Below, piece after piece: positions 18,065 to 25,076 of a stretch of 64,000 nt of DNA. How positions within the stretch are numbered: the stretch's first letter is position 1; the number at the start of each line of letters is the position of its first letter. The translations under genes and the position numbers were made by a program. The notes beneath the pieces are model-generated. The model was not told where the DNA came from, searched no databases, and saw only the letters and a program-made list of their open reading frames with translations. The DNA is from QHCA01 sp003244095. GTDB lineage: Bacteria; Actinomycetota; Actinomycetes; Mycobacteriales; QHCA01. The stretch lies in the NCBI GenBank assembly GCA_038329965.1, contig JBBQNN010000009.1, positions 10,110 to 74,109 on the forward strand, read 5' to 3'.

Positions 18065-18097
18065 GAGGCCCCTCCATGTATGAGATGGAGGGGCCTC
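18065..18097. terminator. 13-bp perfect hairpin
   Basis: Arms GAGGCCCCTCCAT (18065-18077) and ATGGAGGGGCCTC (18085-18097) pair perfectly around a 7-base loop (GTATGAG). No U-tract follows on either strand, as is common for actinobacterial terminators. It stands downstream of the truncated LysR gene. Confidence 0.75.
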
Positions 18098-18336
18098 TCC
18101 GTGCCTCACTGCACGCCAGCCGATTGCTCGGCCACCTGCGTTGCGAAGCACATCACCAGTCTCAACGGACCCGGTCCGAGTGCCGGTCGCCCGACCCTCT
18201 TCGCGTTGCCGAAGTCTCCTTCGGCGCGGTCCCCGTTTCCGGTGACTGAGAGATTTGTAGTGCCTTCGCGGCCGGCACACAAGGGCTTTCTGCGGATTAT
18301 CTGAGCAAGTTCAAGATTCTTTTCTCCGCCCACAGG

Positions 18337-18410
18337 ATGTCCACAGAGGGCCTTCGGTTGTCCCCCGAATTGGCTGCTTGTCCACCGGTCTGTCCACCGG
18401 CTCATCCACA
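18337..18410 (+). other. cluster of DnaA-box-like sites
   Basis: Four same-orientation 9-mers resemble TT(A/G)TCCACA: ATGTCCACA (18337-18345), TTGTCCACC (18378-18386), CTGTCCACC (18390-18398) and TCATCCACA (18402-18410). Three differ from consensus by one base and one by two. The sequence just upstream is relatively AT-rich. No dnaA, dnaN or parAB gene is near, so this is not evidence for the chromosomal origin; a DnaA-titrating site or chance are the alternatives. Confidence 0.35.
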
Positions 18411-18488
18411 AGCCGTCGGCGTCTCGAGCGAGGTTGGGTCGACCGGCGCGCAGGTTCCTGCGGTCGACACTGGGGCGGCGGGGTCCCC

Positions 18489-18806
18489 GTGAGGGCCTAC
18501 GTGCACAGCCCGGCCGGCGGGCAGGGGATGAACGCCGGCATCCAAGATGCCGTGGACCTGGCCCAGATCCTCGCAGCCGTTATCGGCGACGGGGCGCCCG
18601 AAGGCGCCCTCGACGCCTACGAGCGCCGGCGCCGGCCGGTCGCTCAGGACGTCGTCGCGCTGACCGACCGGGCCACCCGGATGGCCACCGTGCACGCGCG
18701 TCCGGCCCGCGCGGCGCGCAACCTCGTGATCGGCCTGGTCGGGCGCCTGCCCGCCGTCCGGTACCGCATCGCCTATCAGGTCGCCGAGCTGGCGCGCCCC
18801 GGCTAG
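18489..18806 (+). pseudogene. FAD-dependent monooxygenase, C-terminal fragment
   Basis: About 105 residues matching the end of PF01494-type FAD monooxygenases: AYVHSPAGGQGMNAGIQDAV, then DLAQILAAVIGDGAPEGALD and AYERRRRPVAQDVVALTDRA. The GxxxHxxxPxGGQGMNxGxxDA flavin motif is visible, but the N-terminal Rossmann fold (~280 residues) is gone. The open frame continues a little upstream into unrelated sequence. A deletion remnant. Confidence 0.8.
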
Positions 18807-18825
18807 CCGGATTACCGTCACTGAG

Positions 18826-19242
18826 GTGATCGACGCCGTCCTGACCCAACCCTGCCGCGTGGGGGCTGGCGCACCGGATCACCACTGCGCATGGCGAGAT
18901 CGCCTGGGATCACTTCGGCGACGGCCCTCCCGTGGTGCTGGTGCACGGGAGGCCCAGCCGCTCCGTGCTCTGGCGCAACATCGCTCCGCTACTCGCCGAC
19001 CGCCACTCGGTCTACGCTCTCGACCTGCTGGGCTTCGACCAGTGGGAGGGCGAGCTCGGCCAGCGGTTGTGGCTGCGTAACGTGCGCGGGTTCGACGAGC
19101 AGGACACGCTGACTTCGAGCCGCTGCTCGACACGATGCAGACACCCACCCGCAACGTCTGAGGCGAGCAGGACCGATGGCTGCCGCTTGAGGTCAGCGCC
19201 CGGCTAGTGGCCCGGCTGCCGGTCGCGGACCGCGTGGGCTGA
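18826..19242 (+). pseudogene. alpha/beta hydrolase, multiply broken
   Basis: A decayed hydrolase read in three frames. GTG 18826 follows TACCGT (18813-18818) by seven bases, an intact leaderless promoter. A frameshift near 18860 leads to WGLAHRITTAHGEIAWDHFG and VVLVHGRPSRSVLWRNIAPL (oxyanion HG motif), then YALDLLGFDQWEGE. Coding then jumps frames to ADFEPLLDTMQTPTRNV and EQDRWLPLEVSARLVARLPV, the late-domain signature, ending 19242. The nucleophile elbow region (GxSxG) has been deleted, so no active product is possible. Confidence 0.8.
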
Positions 19243-19322
19243 GGGCGCGCGACACTCTGGCGGAGGCTGTCAGGGAGCCGGCGACGAGGGCGACTTGTTC
19301 ACCACGATGTCAAGCCAGATTG

Positions 19323-19985
19323 CTAGCCTGGCACCTGCATCACCGGGGGCTCGCCGGACACCGTCAGTGGCGGCCCGGTCTTGGCCCGGACCTCATCCAC
19401 GGTCACGCCGGGTGCCAACTCCAGCAGGACGAGCCCCTCGGCGGTGACGTCGATGACCGCATGGTCGGTGATGATCCGCTGCACGCAGCCGCGACCGGTG
19501 TAGGGCAGTGTGCACTCCTCGACGATCTTGTGCGAGCCGTCCCGGGCCACATGCTCCATCAGCACGATGACCCGCTTGGCGCCGTGCACCAGGTCCATCG
19601 CCCCGCCCATCCCCTTGATCATCTTGCCGGGGATCATCCAGTTGGCGAGGTCACCGGTGTGGGAGACCTGCATGGCACCGAGGATCGCCGCGTCGATGTG
19701 CCCCCCGCGGATCATCCCGAAGGACAGGGCCGAGTCGAAGAACGAGGCCCCCGCCTGCACGGTCACCGTCTCCTTGCCCGCGTTGATCAGGTCGGGATCC
19801 TCCTCGCCGTCGTACGGGTAGGGCCCGACCCCGAGGATGCCGTTCTCGCTCTGCATGACCACGGTGATGTCGGCCGGCAGGTAGTTGGGCACGAGGGTCG
19901 GCAGGCCGATGCCGAGGTTGACGTACTGCCCGTCGAGCAACTCCTGTGCCGCCCTGGCCGCCATCTGCTCGCGGGTCAGTGCCAC
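19323..19985 (-). CDS. scoB: 3-oxoacid CoA-transferase subunit B
   Basis: Beta subunit of a succinyl-CoA:3-ketoacid (or 3-oxoadipate) CoA-transferase. 220 residues starting V(M)ALTREQMAARAAQELLDG. The catalytic glutamate sits in SENGILG (residue ~47). Other family marks: YVNLGIGLPTLVPNYLP, SALSFGMIRGGHIDAAILGAMQVS, GMGGAMDLVHGAKRVIVLMEHV. GTG 19985 is preceded by a purine-rich GGGAG and lies one base from the end of scoA, so the pair is coupled. Subunits A and B make the enzyme that activates acetoacetate in ketone-body use; a PcaIJ role cannot be excluded. Confidence 0.92.
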   Translation of the reverse strand: MALTREQMAARAAQELLDGQYVNLGIGLPTLVPNYLPADITVVMQSENGILGVGPYPYDGEEDPDLINAGKETVTVQAGASFFDSALSFGMIRGGHIDAAILGAMQVSHTGDLANWMIPGKMIKGMGGAMDLVHGAKRVIVLMEHVARDGSHKIVEECTLPYTGRGCVQRIITDHAVIDVTAEGLVLLELAPGVTVDEVRAKTGPPLTVSGEPPVMQVPG

Positions 19986-19986
19986 C

Positions 19987-20748
19987 TCAGCTCCCCTCGC
20001 GTGGACGTACGGTGCGCCGCTCGATCCGCTTGCCCTCCGTACCGACCGGTCCGACAACCCGTTGTACGAAGATGCCGGGGGTGTGGACGTTCTCGGGGAG
20101 GAGCTCGCCCGGCTCGGCCAGTTCCTCGACCTCGGCGATGGTGATCTGCCCGGCCATCGCGCACAGCGGGTTGAAGTTGCGGGCCGACTCGTGGAACACC
20201 AGGTTGCCGTGCCGGTCGCCCTTGGCGGCGCGGACCAGCGCGAAGTGGGTGACGATGCCCTCCTCGAGGACGTAGTCGCGACCGCCGAAGGAGCGCACCT
20301 CCTTGGCCGGGCTGGCCACCGCGATGCCGCCCTCGGGGTCGTAGCGCCAGGGCAGGCCGCCATCGGCGACCTGGGTGCCCACGCCGGCCAGGGTGTAGAA
20401 GGCGGGGATGCCGCAGCCACCGGCCCGCAGCCGCTCGGCCAGCGTCCCCTGTGGGCACAGCTCAACCTCGAGCTCGCCGGAGAGGAACTGCCGGGCGAAC
20501 TCCTTGTTCTCCCCGACGTAGGAGCTGGTCATCCGGCTGATCCGGTGGTCCATCAGCAACTGTCCGAGCCCCGCGTCGTCCACCCCGCAGTTGTTGGACA
20601 CCGCGCGCAGATCGCCGACGCCGGCGTCGTACAACGCGCCGATCAGCGTGATCGGGATGCCGCACAGGCCGAAGCCGCCCACCGCCACCGTCGACCCGGG
20701 GCCGATGTCGGCGACCGCCTCGGCCGCGCTGCCTACCAGCTTGTTCAT
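19987..20748 (-). CDS. scoA: 3-oxoacid CoA-transferase subunit A
   Basis: Alpha subunit, 253 residues, first gene of the scoAB pair. Seen: MNKLVGSAAEAVADI, GSTVAVGGFGLCGIPITLI (CoA-binding glycine-rich loop), VSNNCGVDDAGLGQLL, SYVGENKEFARQFLSGELEVEL, LAERLRAGGCGIPAFYTLAGVG, and KGDRHGNLVFHESARNFNP. ATG 20748 has a GAGGAG RBS at normal spacing, so this operon has a leadered mRNA. The product pairs with the next gene to transfer CoA from succinyl-CoA to acetoacetate. No thiolase is adjacent. Confidence 0.93.
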   Translation of the reverse strand: MNKLVGSAAEAVADIGPGSTVAVGGFGLCGIPITLIGALYDAGVGDLRAVSNNCGVDDAGLGQLLMDHRISRMTSSYVGENKEFARQFLSGELEVELCPQGTLAERLRAGGCGIPAFYTLAGVGTQVADGGLPWRYDPEGGIAVASPAKEVRSFGGRDYVLEEGIVTHFALVRAAKGDRHGNLVFHESARNFNPLCAMAGQITIAEVEELAEPGELLPENVHTPGIFVQRVVGPVGTEGKRIERRTVRPREGS

Positions 20749-20785
20749 CGGCTGCTCCTCACCAACTGTGCGTCACGGGCCGACC

Positions 20786-21499
20786 CTAATCCAACCGGCG
20801 GGTACGCTCGACCGTCACGCCGATTGTCGCGGTGACCCGCTCGTCGGCGACCCGGCCGGCCAGCTTGGCCTGGTCGGCGTTGCGGCACAGCACGATCGAG
20901 GCCTGCGCCACGAGTGGCGTGAGCAGCCAGTCGAGCGCGTGCTCGACGCCGAACGTGCCACCCACCAGTACTCGGTCAGCGCCGGTCAGGCCCACCTCGT
21001 CGACCCATGCCTGGGCCGCCATCGTCTCCAGCTGCCCGGACTGCCGACGCGAGGCGAAGGCGTCACCGGCGGAGAGGACCTCGGCGGCGTAGTCGAGGAC
21101 ACCGGCGGGCGTGGCCTGCAGCGGGCGGTTCATCGGGCCGAGCGACAACCCGACCACCTCGCGGCCCCCGGTCTCCAGCAGTGCTGCGAGGCGCGGCTCG
21201 TCGGCGATCACTACGGTGGCCTCGCCCGACTCAGGCTGCGGGCGGGCGCCCATCGACCACAGGGCCAGCAGCACGACGGCGGTCTGCCAGTGCGCCGGGA
21301 GGAGCACCGCCACGTCCTGGCCGGGTTGGACGTCGACGTCATCGGTCAGCAGGTTGGCCGTCTTGGCGACCCAGTTGGCCAGTGTGGTGGCCGACAACTC
21401 CGTCCGCTCCCCGGTCGCGTCGTCGTAGTAGGTGATCAGCGGGCCGGCCGGGTCGCGCTTGAGCGCGGCCTGAAGCAGTGCCGACGGCGAGTCGGTCAT
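20786..21499 (-). CDS. TIGR03089 family protein
   Basis: 237-residue protein of the actinobacterial TIGR03089 family, related to the N-terminal part of AMP-binding (acyl-CoA synthetase-like) enzymes. It shows the typical opening (LLQAALKRDPAGPLITYYDD, GERTELSATTLANWVAKTAN), the core stretch PGQDVAVLLPAHWQTAVVLL and the later GADRVLVGGTFGVEHALDWL, but lacks the AMP-binding P-loop and the C-terminal lid, so it is probably not an active ligase. The start ATG 21499 has a GAGGAG RBS. Function is unknown in any organism I know; it is same-strand with scoAB 37 bases upstream of scoA. Confidence 0.85.
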   Translation of the reverse strand: MTDSPSALLQAALKRDPAGPLITYYDDATGERTELSATTLANWVAKTANLLTDDVDVQPGQDVAVLLPAHWQTAVVLLALWSMGARPQPESGEATVVIADEPRLAALLETGGREVVGLSLGPMNRPLQATPAGVLDYAAEVLSAGDAFASRRQSGQLETMAAQAWVDEVGLTGADRVLVGGTFGVEHALDWLLTPLVAQASIVLCRNADQAKLAGRVADERVTATIGVTVERTRRLD

Positions 21500-21570
21500 G
21501 AATCACTCCTCGGTGTCGGTCCCCACCATGCCCGACCGCTACCCCGCCGATGTCGGCCGGCCAGGTTCCT

Positions 21571-21603
21571 GCTGGTGTGGCGCGCTGGTGTGGCGCGTTG
21601 GTG
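21571..21603. repeat. tandem 13-bp repeat upstream of the reverse transcriptase
   Basis: GCTGGTGTGGCGC occurs twice head to tail (21571-21583 and 21584-21596), followed by a decayed third start (GTTGGTG). It lies in the 196-base gap between the divergent TIGR03089 and reverse transcriptase genes. It could be part of a structured RNA leader or simply slippage. Confidence 0.6.
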
Positions 21604-21695
21604 GTAGCTGTTCGAGATGAGAACGATCTTGTAGAGGGCAGTGAAAGATCCTCAAGCCGCGTGCTGTTGTTGCCTGCGGCTGAAATGCTTGGAGG

Positions 21696-23219
21696 ATGGT
21701 CTCCCTGTGGTCGACCCTAGATCTCGGCCGTGCTGCGTCCAACGTCACAAGTGAATTCAAGGGCGATTGGTACAAGGATCCATGGGGATGGCCTGAGCTG
21801 CGGTGGCTGGCGGCCGATGGTCATGAGGCCGTGTTTGAAGACTGCAGGTCCTCCGGTGCTCGCAGGGTCGCCCTGCTAGACGTGCCGAAGGAGAACTGGG
21901 GGACGCGGCCGGCCGTCGTCTTAGACATCGTTGACCGCCTCATGTATCAGTCACTCATTGACAGCATCAGTTTGCCCTTGATCGGGGGCCTGCCAGCGGA
22001 TGTGTACGGGTGGCGTCTTGCGCCAGTCGCACCGACGAGGGCGAGATATCAGTCCAACAAGATCCAATGGGACTCTTATCGTGGTCGACTAAGAGAACTG
22101 GCCTCGGTAAACTCTGTGGCCCTGAAGTCGGACATCGTCTCGTTCTTTGCGAGTGTCACAACCGATGTACTGTCCGAGTGCATTCAAGATCGGGTGAGCC
22201 CAGGAGTCATCGCCGACAGGCTAATCAGCTTCCTTGAGGGTTCGCAGCGACCCACTCGTTCGGGTTTACCGCAACGCTCGCTCGCCTCTGCTATTTTGGC
22301 GAATGTGGTGCTTGGTCCGCTCGACGATGTTCTGTTGGGTTACAGATTGGATGCGTTTAAAGGAACGTTTTTCGAGTCGCTCGGCCCGGGGTTCACGCGC
22401 TGGATGGATGATATTTGGCTATTCCTCGACGATCCAGCGAAAGCACGGCAGGCTCAGCGAGACTTGCAGCACGCCGCGCACACTATAGGACTCCATCTAA
22501 ATTCAGCGAAGACGGATCTCCTTGAAGGTGACAGGGTGGCCGAAGAGGCTCTACTGATCGAGCACAGTGCCATTGATGAGGCAATCGAAGATGACGGCGA
22601 CTTCGGAAAACTCGAGGAGATGATCGATCGAATACTTGATGATCCTGATCATATAGGCCGTACGACGGTGAAGTTTGTTGTGAGTCGACTTCTTAAACAC
22701 AAGACGAACTATAAGACCGATGAGCTACTCGCTGTCGCACACAGAATGCCACACGTTGCGGATTCGTTGGCACGTCTGTTCAAGGCGCGTATGACCTCGG
22801 GCTTGTTGCAGGACTGGTTCCTTGAGTACTGCGACAGTGACTGGTCTAGCTTTCCGTGGGCGATCGCCCAATATAGCCGAATGTTTGCGAGTGGGACAAT
22901 TCCCCGCAGGGCAACCCGTGAATTTTTCATGGAACGGTTGAGTGATGCGAACACAGAACTTCCGCTTCTCGCCGTGGCGGTACAAAGACTAGCCAGGTGG
23001 GACGCGCCCCAGTGTCGGTCATTGGCGAGCGATGCCTTGCGTCGCGCTGATAATCCGCAACCAAGGCGGGTACTTGCGCTCGGCGCGCTGTGTGCTCGTG
23101 CCACTCGCCGATCAGTGCGACTCTGGCTCGGTGCTGAGCCTGAGAATCGAACTACGTTGAAGTTCTTGGAGTCTTGTGACTTTCATGCGCCACCGGTGCG
23201 GCCAACATATGCTCGTTAA
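21696..23219 (+). CDS. stand-alone reverse transcriptase with helical C-terminal domain (candidate phage-defence RT)
   Basis: 507-residue RNA-directed DNA polymerase. Fingers: VPKENWGTRPAVVLDIVDRLMYQ (61-85). Motif A: LKSDIVSFFASV with Asp146. Motif B: GLPQRSLASAILAN (190-203). Motif C: FTRWMDDIWLF with Asp238-Asp239. Motif D/E region: GLHLNSAKTDLLEG. Residues ~290-490 are helical and repeat-like, with no maturase, HNH or integrase domain. That layout matches the Abi/UG-type RTs, many of which defend against phage (family knowledge; role here is inference). Composition is foreign: 22621-22680 has 26 of 60 G+C by hand count against a much GC-richer surround. The ATG directly abuts GGAGG, so initiation is uncertain. 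Confidence 0.85.
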   Translation: MVSLWSTLDLGRAASNVTSEFKGDWYKDPWGWPELRWLAADGHEAVFEDCRSSGARRVALLDVPKENWGTRPAVVLDIVDRLMYQSLIDSISLPLIGGLPADVYGWRLAPVAPTRARYQSNKIQWDSYRGRLRELASVNSVALKSDIVSFFASVTTDVLSECIQDRVSPGVIADRLISFLEGSQRPTRSGLPQRSLASAILANVVLGPLDDVLLGYRLDAFKGTFFESLGPGFTRWMDDIWLFLDDPAKARQAQRDLQHAAHTIGLHLNSAKTDLLEGDRVAEEALLIEHSAIDEAIEDDGDFGKLEEMIDRILDDPDHIGRTTVKFVVSRLLKHKTNYKTDELLAVAHRMPHVADSLARLFKARMTSGLLQDWFLEYCDSDWSSFPWAIAQYSRMFASGTIPRRATREFFMERLSDANTELPLLAVAVQRLARWDAPQCRSLASDALRRADNPQPRRVLALGALCARATRRSVRLWLGAEPENRTTLKFLESCDFHAPPVRPTYAR

Positions 23220-23651
23220 CATCTGCTGATTCGACGATCACAGGGAATCAGGCGCCATCGGAGGTGGGAGCAGCCTGACGGATGGCTGCTCCGCTGCGTC
23301 GATGTCTTGCAGTGTTGGTTGGCACGATTGCTCGCACCTGTGACAACAACACCACCAAGCCCTCCACCATGGCGGCTGGACCGTCACCCTCGACGGCCAC
23401 GGCCTGCCGGCCTTCACCCCGCCACCCTGGATCGACCCCCACCGGCAACCCCGCCAACACCACCGCTACCGGCTCCGGCATCTCGCCCACGAGGTCGGAG
23501 ATCGGGCTCCACCGGCCCGCGAGTGAGTAGTCTCCGATGAAATTACAACGGCGCGATTTGTTTAGCCCGTCCGGCCGGTCCGACGAGACACGGTTGTGCA
23601 GAGACATCGCTGCCCGCTGCCTCATCAGGCCCCACACACCGGGAGTCACCC
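23220..23651. other. gap with HNH endonuclease remnant
   Basis: About 430 bases between the reverse transcriptase and the PGRP gene. The only recognisable content is an HNH endonuclease tail (23344-23526), listed separately. A CGGGAGTCACCC segment near 23640 supplies the RBS for the downstream gene. No tRNA or direct-repeat attachment site was seen. Confidence 0.55.
23344..23526 (+). pseudogene. DUF222/HNH endonuclease, C-terminal remnant
   Basis: One frame reads QQHHQALHHGGWTVTLDGHG, then LPAFTPPPWIDPHRQPR, ending TGA 23524-23526. This is the usual end of DUF222-HNH (13E12-repeat type) endonucleases, whose last HNH histidines precede an HEGGWxV stretch. The codon before it is a stop (23341-23343) and no N-terminal part is found. 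A decayed mobile-type gene beside the reverse transcriptase. Confidence 0.65.
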
Positions 23652-25076
23652 GTGCGCCGAGTTTCCACCACCGCCATGCTGTCCGTCCTTGCCGTGCCCG
23701 TTCTGCTGGCGATTCCGGTCACGACGTTGCCGTCGCCGAAGGCGCACCCGGTCAAGCCGAGCGAGCAGCTGGTCACCCTCGGCAGCTTCGACCGGCCGGC
23801 AGCGGGCGTATTGGCCAGTGCCAAGCAGGGCATCGTCGGCAGCGTGCCTACGCTGAGCGTCCGTGAGGAGGCCACCCACAGCTACTCCGCCGTCGCCGTC
23901 ACCTGGGCGGCCGACAAGGGCCTCGGCCCGGTGACAGCGCAGGTACGCGGCAAGCAGGGCAGCAGGTGGACCGAGTGGCACACGGCAGAAGCCGACGACC
24001 AGAGCCCGCCGGCGCGAGGTGAGAAGCGGCTGGGCAGCGAGCTGGTCTGGCTCGGCCCGAGCCAGGGCGTCGACGTCTCCGTGACCAGCGCCAGCGGCAG
24101 GTCCCCGAGGGATGTCGCCGTGCGGCTGATCGACCCCGGTACGTCGGCCGCCGACGCCAGCCCCGGTGGCCGGCAACCCCGCGCGAAGGCCAACGCCGAC
24201 CCGACCCGGCCGACGATTTATGCCCGCGACCAATGGGGTGCCGACGAGAGCATCATGACCTGGCCGCCGGAGTACAACTCCACGATCAAGGCCGGCTTCC
24301 TGCACCACACGGTCCAGGCGACGAGCTACACCCCGGCTCAGGTGCCGGCGATGATCCGGGCCGACTACCAGTACCACGCGGTCGGGCGTGGCTGGGGCGA
24401 CATCGGCTACAACTTCCTGGTCGACTACTTCGGCCGCATCTGGCAGGGGCGGGCCGGCAACGTCGCCCTCGCCGCCGTCGGGGCGCACACCGGCGGCTTC
24501 AACACCGACACCTTCGGCATCGCGATGATCGGCGACTACTCGCGCTACTACGCCCCCGCCGCAGTCCAGACCTCCGTCGCGAAGATGTTCGCCTGGAAGC
24601 TGGCGATGTACGGCCGGTCGCCGTACGGCACCGCCGTGCTCACCTCCACCGGCGGTGGCACCAGCCGCTATCCGGCCGGCACGGTGGTCTCCAAGCCCGT
24701 GGTCATGGGACACCTCGACGTCGGCGCGACGGCCTGTCCGGGGCGGTACGGCTATGCCGCCCTGCCCTACATCCGCTCGCTGACCGCGAAGCTCATGGTC
24801 ACCGGTGCCACCGACGGCGGCCCCACCGGCCCGTGGCCGCTCACCGGTGACCAGATCTTCGCCTACTCCGGCGGGCCACGCGTGATCAACGGCTCGGATG
24901 CGCAGGCGGCCTATCGCCCCTACATCGCCGCGATCCAGCGGGAGGTCGTGGTGGCGCAGACCAGCCGGTACGACTCCGCAACCGTCAACGGCGTGTCCCG
25001 CTGGCAGGGCCTGGTCGGGCTGCCACGGACCGGCGTCGTCGACAGCACCACGTGGCAGACGATGACGGTCCGATGA
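23652..25076 (+). CDS. secreted N-acetylmuramoyl-L-alanine amidase (PGRP/amidase_2) with C-terminal wall-binding module
   Basis: Exported peptidoglycan hydrolase, 474 residues. Signal peptide: RR near the start, then AMLSVLAVPVLLAIPVTTLP. A ~150-residue unassigned region precedes the amidase domain: YARDQWGADESIM, GFLHHTVQATSY (zinc His), GWGDIGYNFLVD, and GHLDVGATACPGRY with the zinc His/Cys pair. The last ~87 residues (24813-25076) are a repeat-like peptidoglycan-binding module shared with the next protein. GTG 23652 follows GGGAG (23641-23645). The stop overlaps the next start (ATGA), so both proteins are coupled. It cleaves the glycan-to-peptide amide; role in wall turnover is inferred. 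Confidence 0.88.
   Translation: MRRVSTTAMLSVLAVPVLLAIPVTTLPSPKAHPVKPSEQLVTLGSFDRPAAGVLASAKQGIVGSVPTLSVREEATHSYSAVAVTWAADKGLGPVTAQVRGKQGSRWTEWHTAEADDQSPPARGEKRLGSELVWLGPSQGVDVSVTSASGRSPRDVAVRLIDPGTSAADASPGGRQPRAKANADPTRPTIYARDQWGADESIMTWPPEYNSTIKAGFLHHTVQATSYTPAQVPAMIRADYQYHAVGRGWGDIGYNFLVDYFGRIWQGRAGNVALAAVGAHTGGFNTDTFGIAMIGDYSRYYAPAAVQTSVAKMFAWKLAMYGRSPYGTAVLTSTGGGTSRYPAGTVVSKPVVMGHLDVGATACPGRYGYAALPYIRSLTAKLMVTGATDGGPTGPWPLTGDQIFAYSGGPRVINGSDAQAAYRPYIAAIQREVVVAQTSRYDSATVNGVSRWQGLVGLPRTGVVDSTTWQTMTVR
24813..25076 (+). repeat. duplicated C-terminal wall-binding module, copy 1
   Basis: Encodes ~87 residues beginning DGGPTGPWPLTGDQIFAYSG and ending near TGVVDSTTWQTMTVR. A second copy lies at 26318-26581 with about ten substitutions by eye. 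The inner part (YRPYIAAIQRE ... RWQGLVGLPRTGVVD) has the look of a PG_binding_1 repeat. Confidence 0.75.

Larger units (their letters stand above)
17916..18488. other. non-coding gap between decayed genes
   Basis: About 570 bases without a supportable gene. It is less GC-rich than its surroundings around 18220-18380. It holds a strong hairpin (18065-18097) and a cluster of DnaA-box-like sites (18337-18410), listed separately. Frames here lack recognisable motifs; the stretch is likely debris from deletions joining three broken genes. Confidence 0.6.

Noticed and set aside
18337..18410. Chromosomal replication origin
   Set aside because: DnaA-box-like sites exist, but no dnaA, dnaN, recF, rnpA or parAB genes are nearby, so I only list a site cluster.
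21571..21603. CRISPR array
   Set aside because: Repeats are 13 bases, directly adjacent and only two; no spacers or cas genes. The same holds for the 38-base duplication at 45075.
21500..23651. Group II intron around the reverse transcriptase
   Set aside because: The protein lacks maturase (X) and endonuclease domains, and I saw no domain V-like hairpin downstream.
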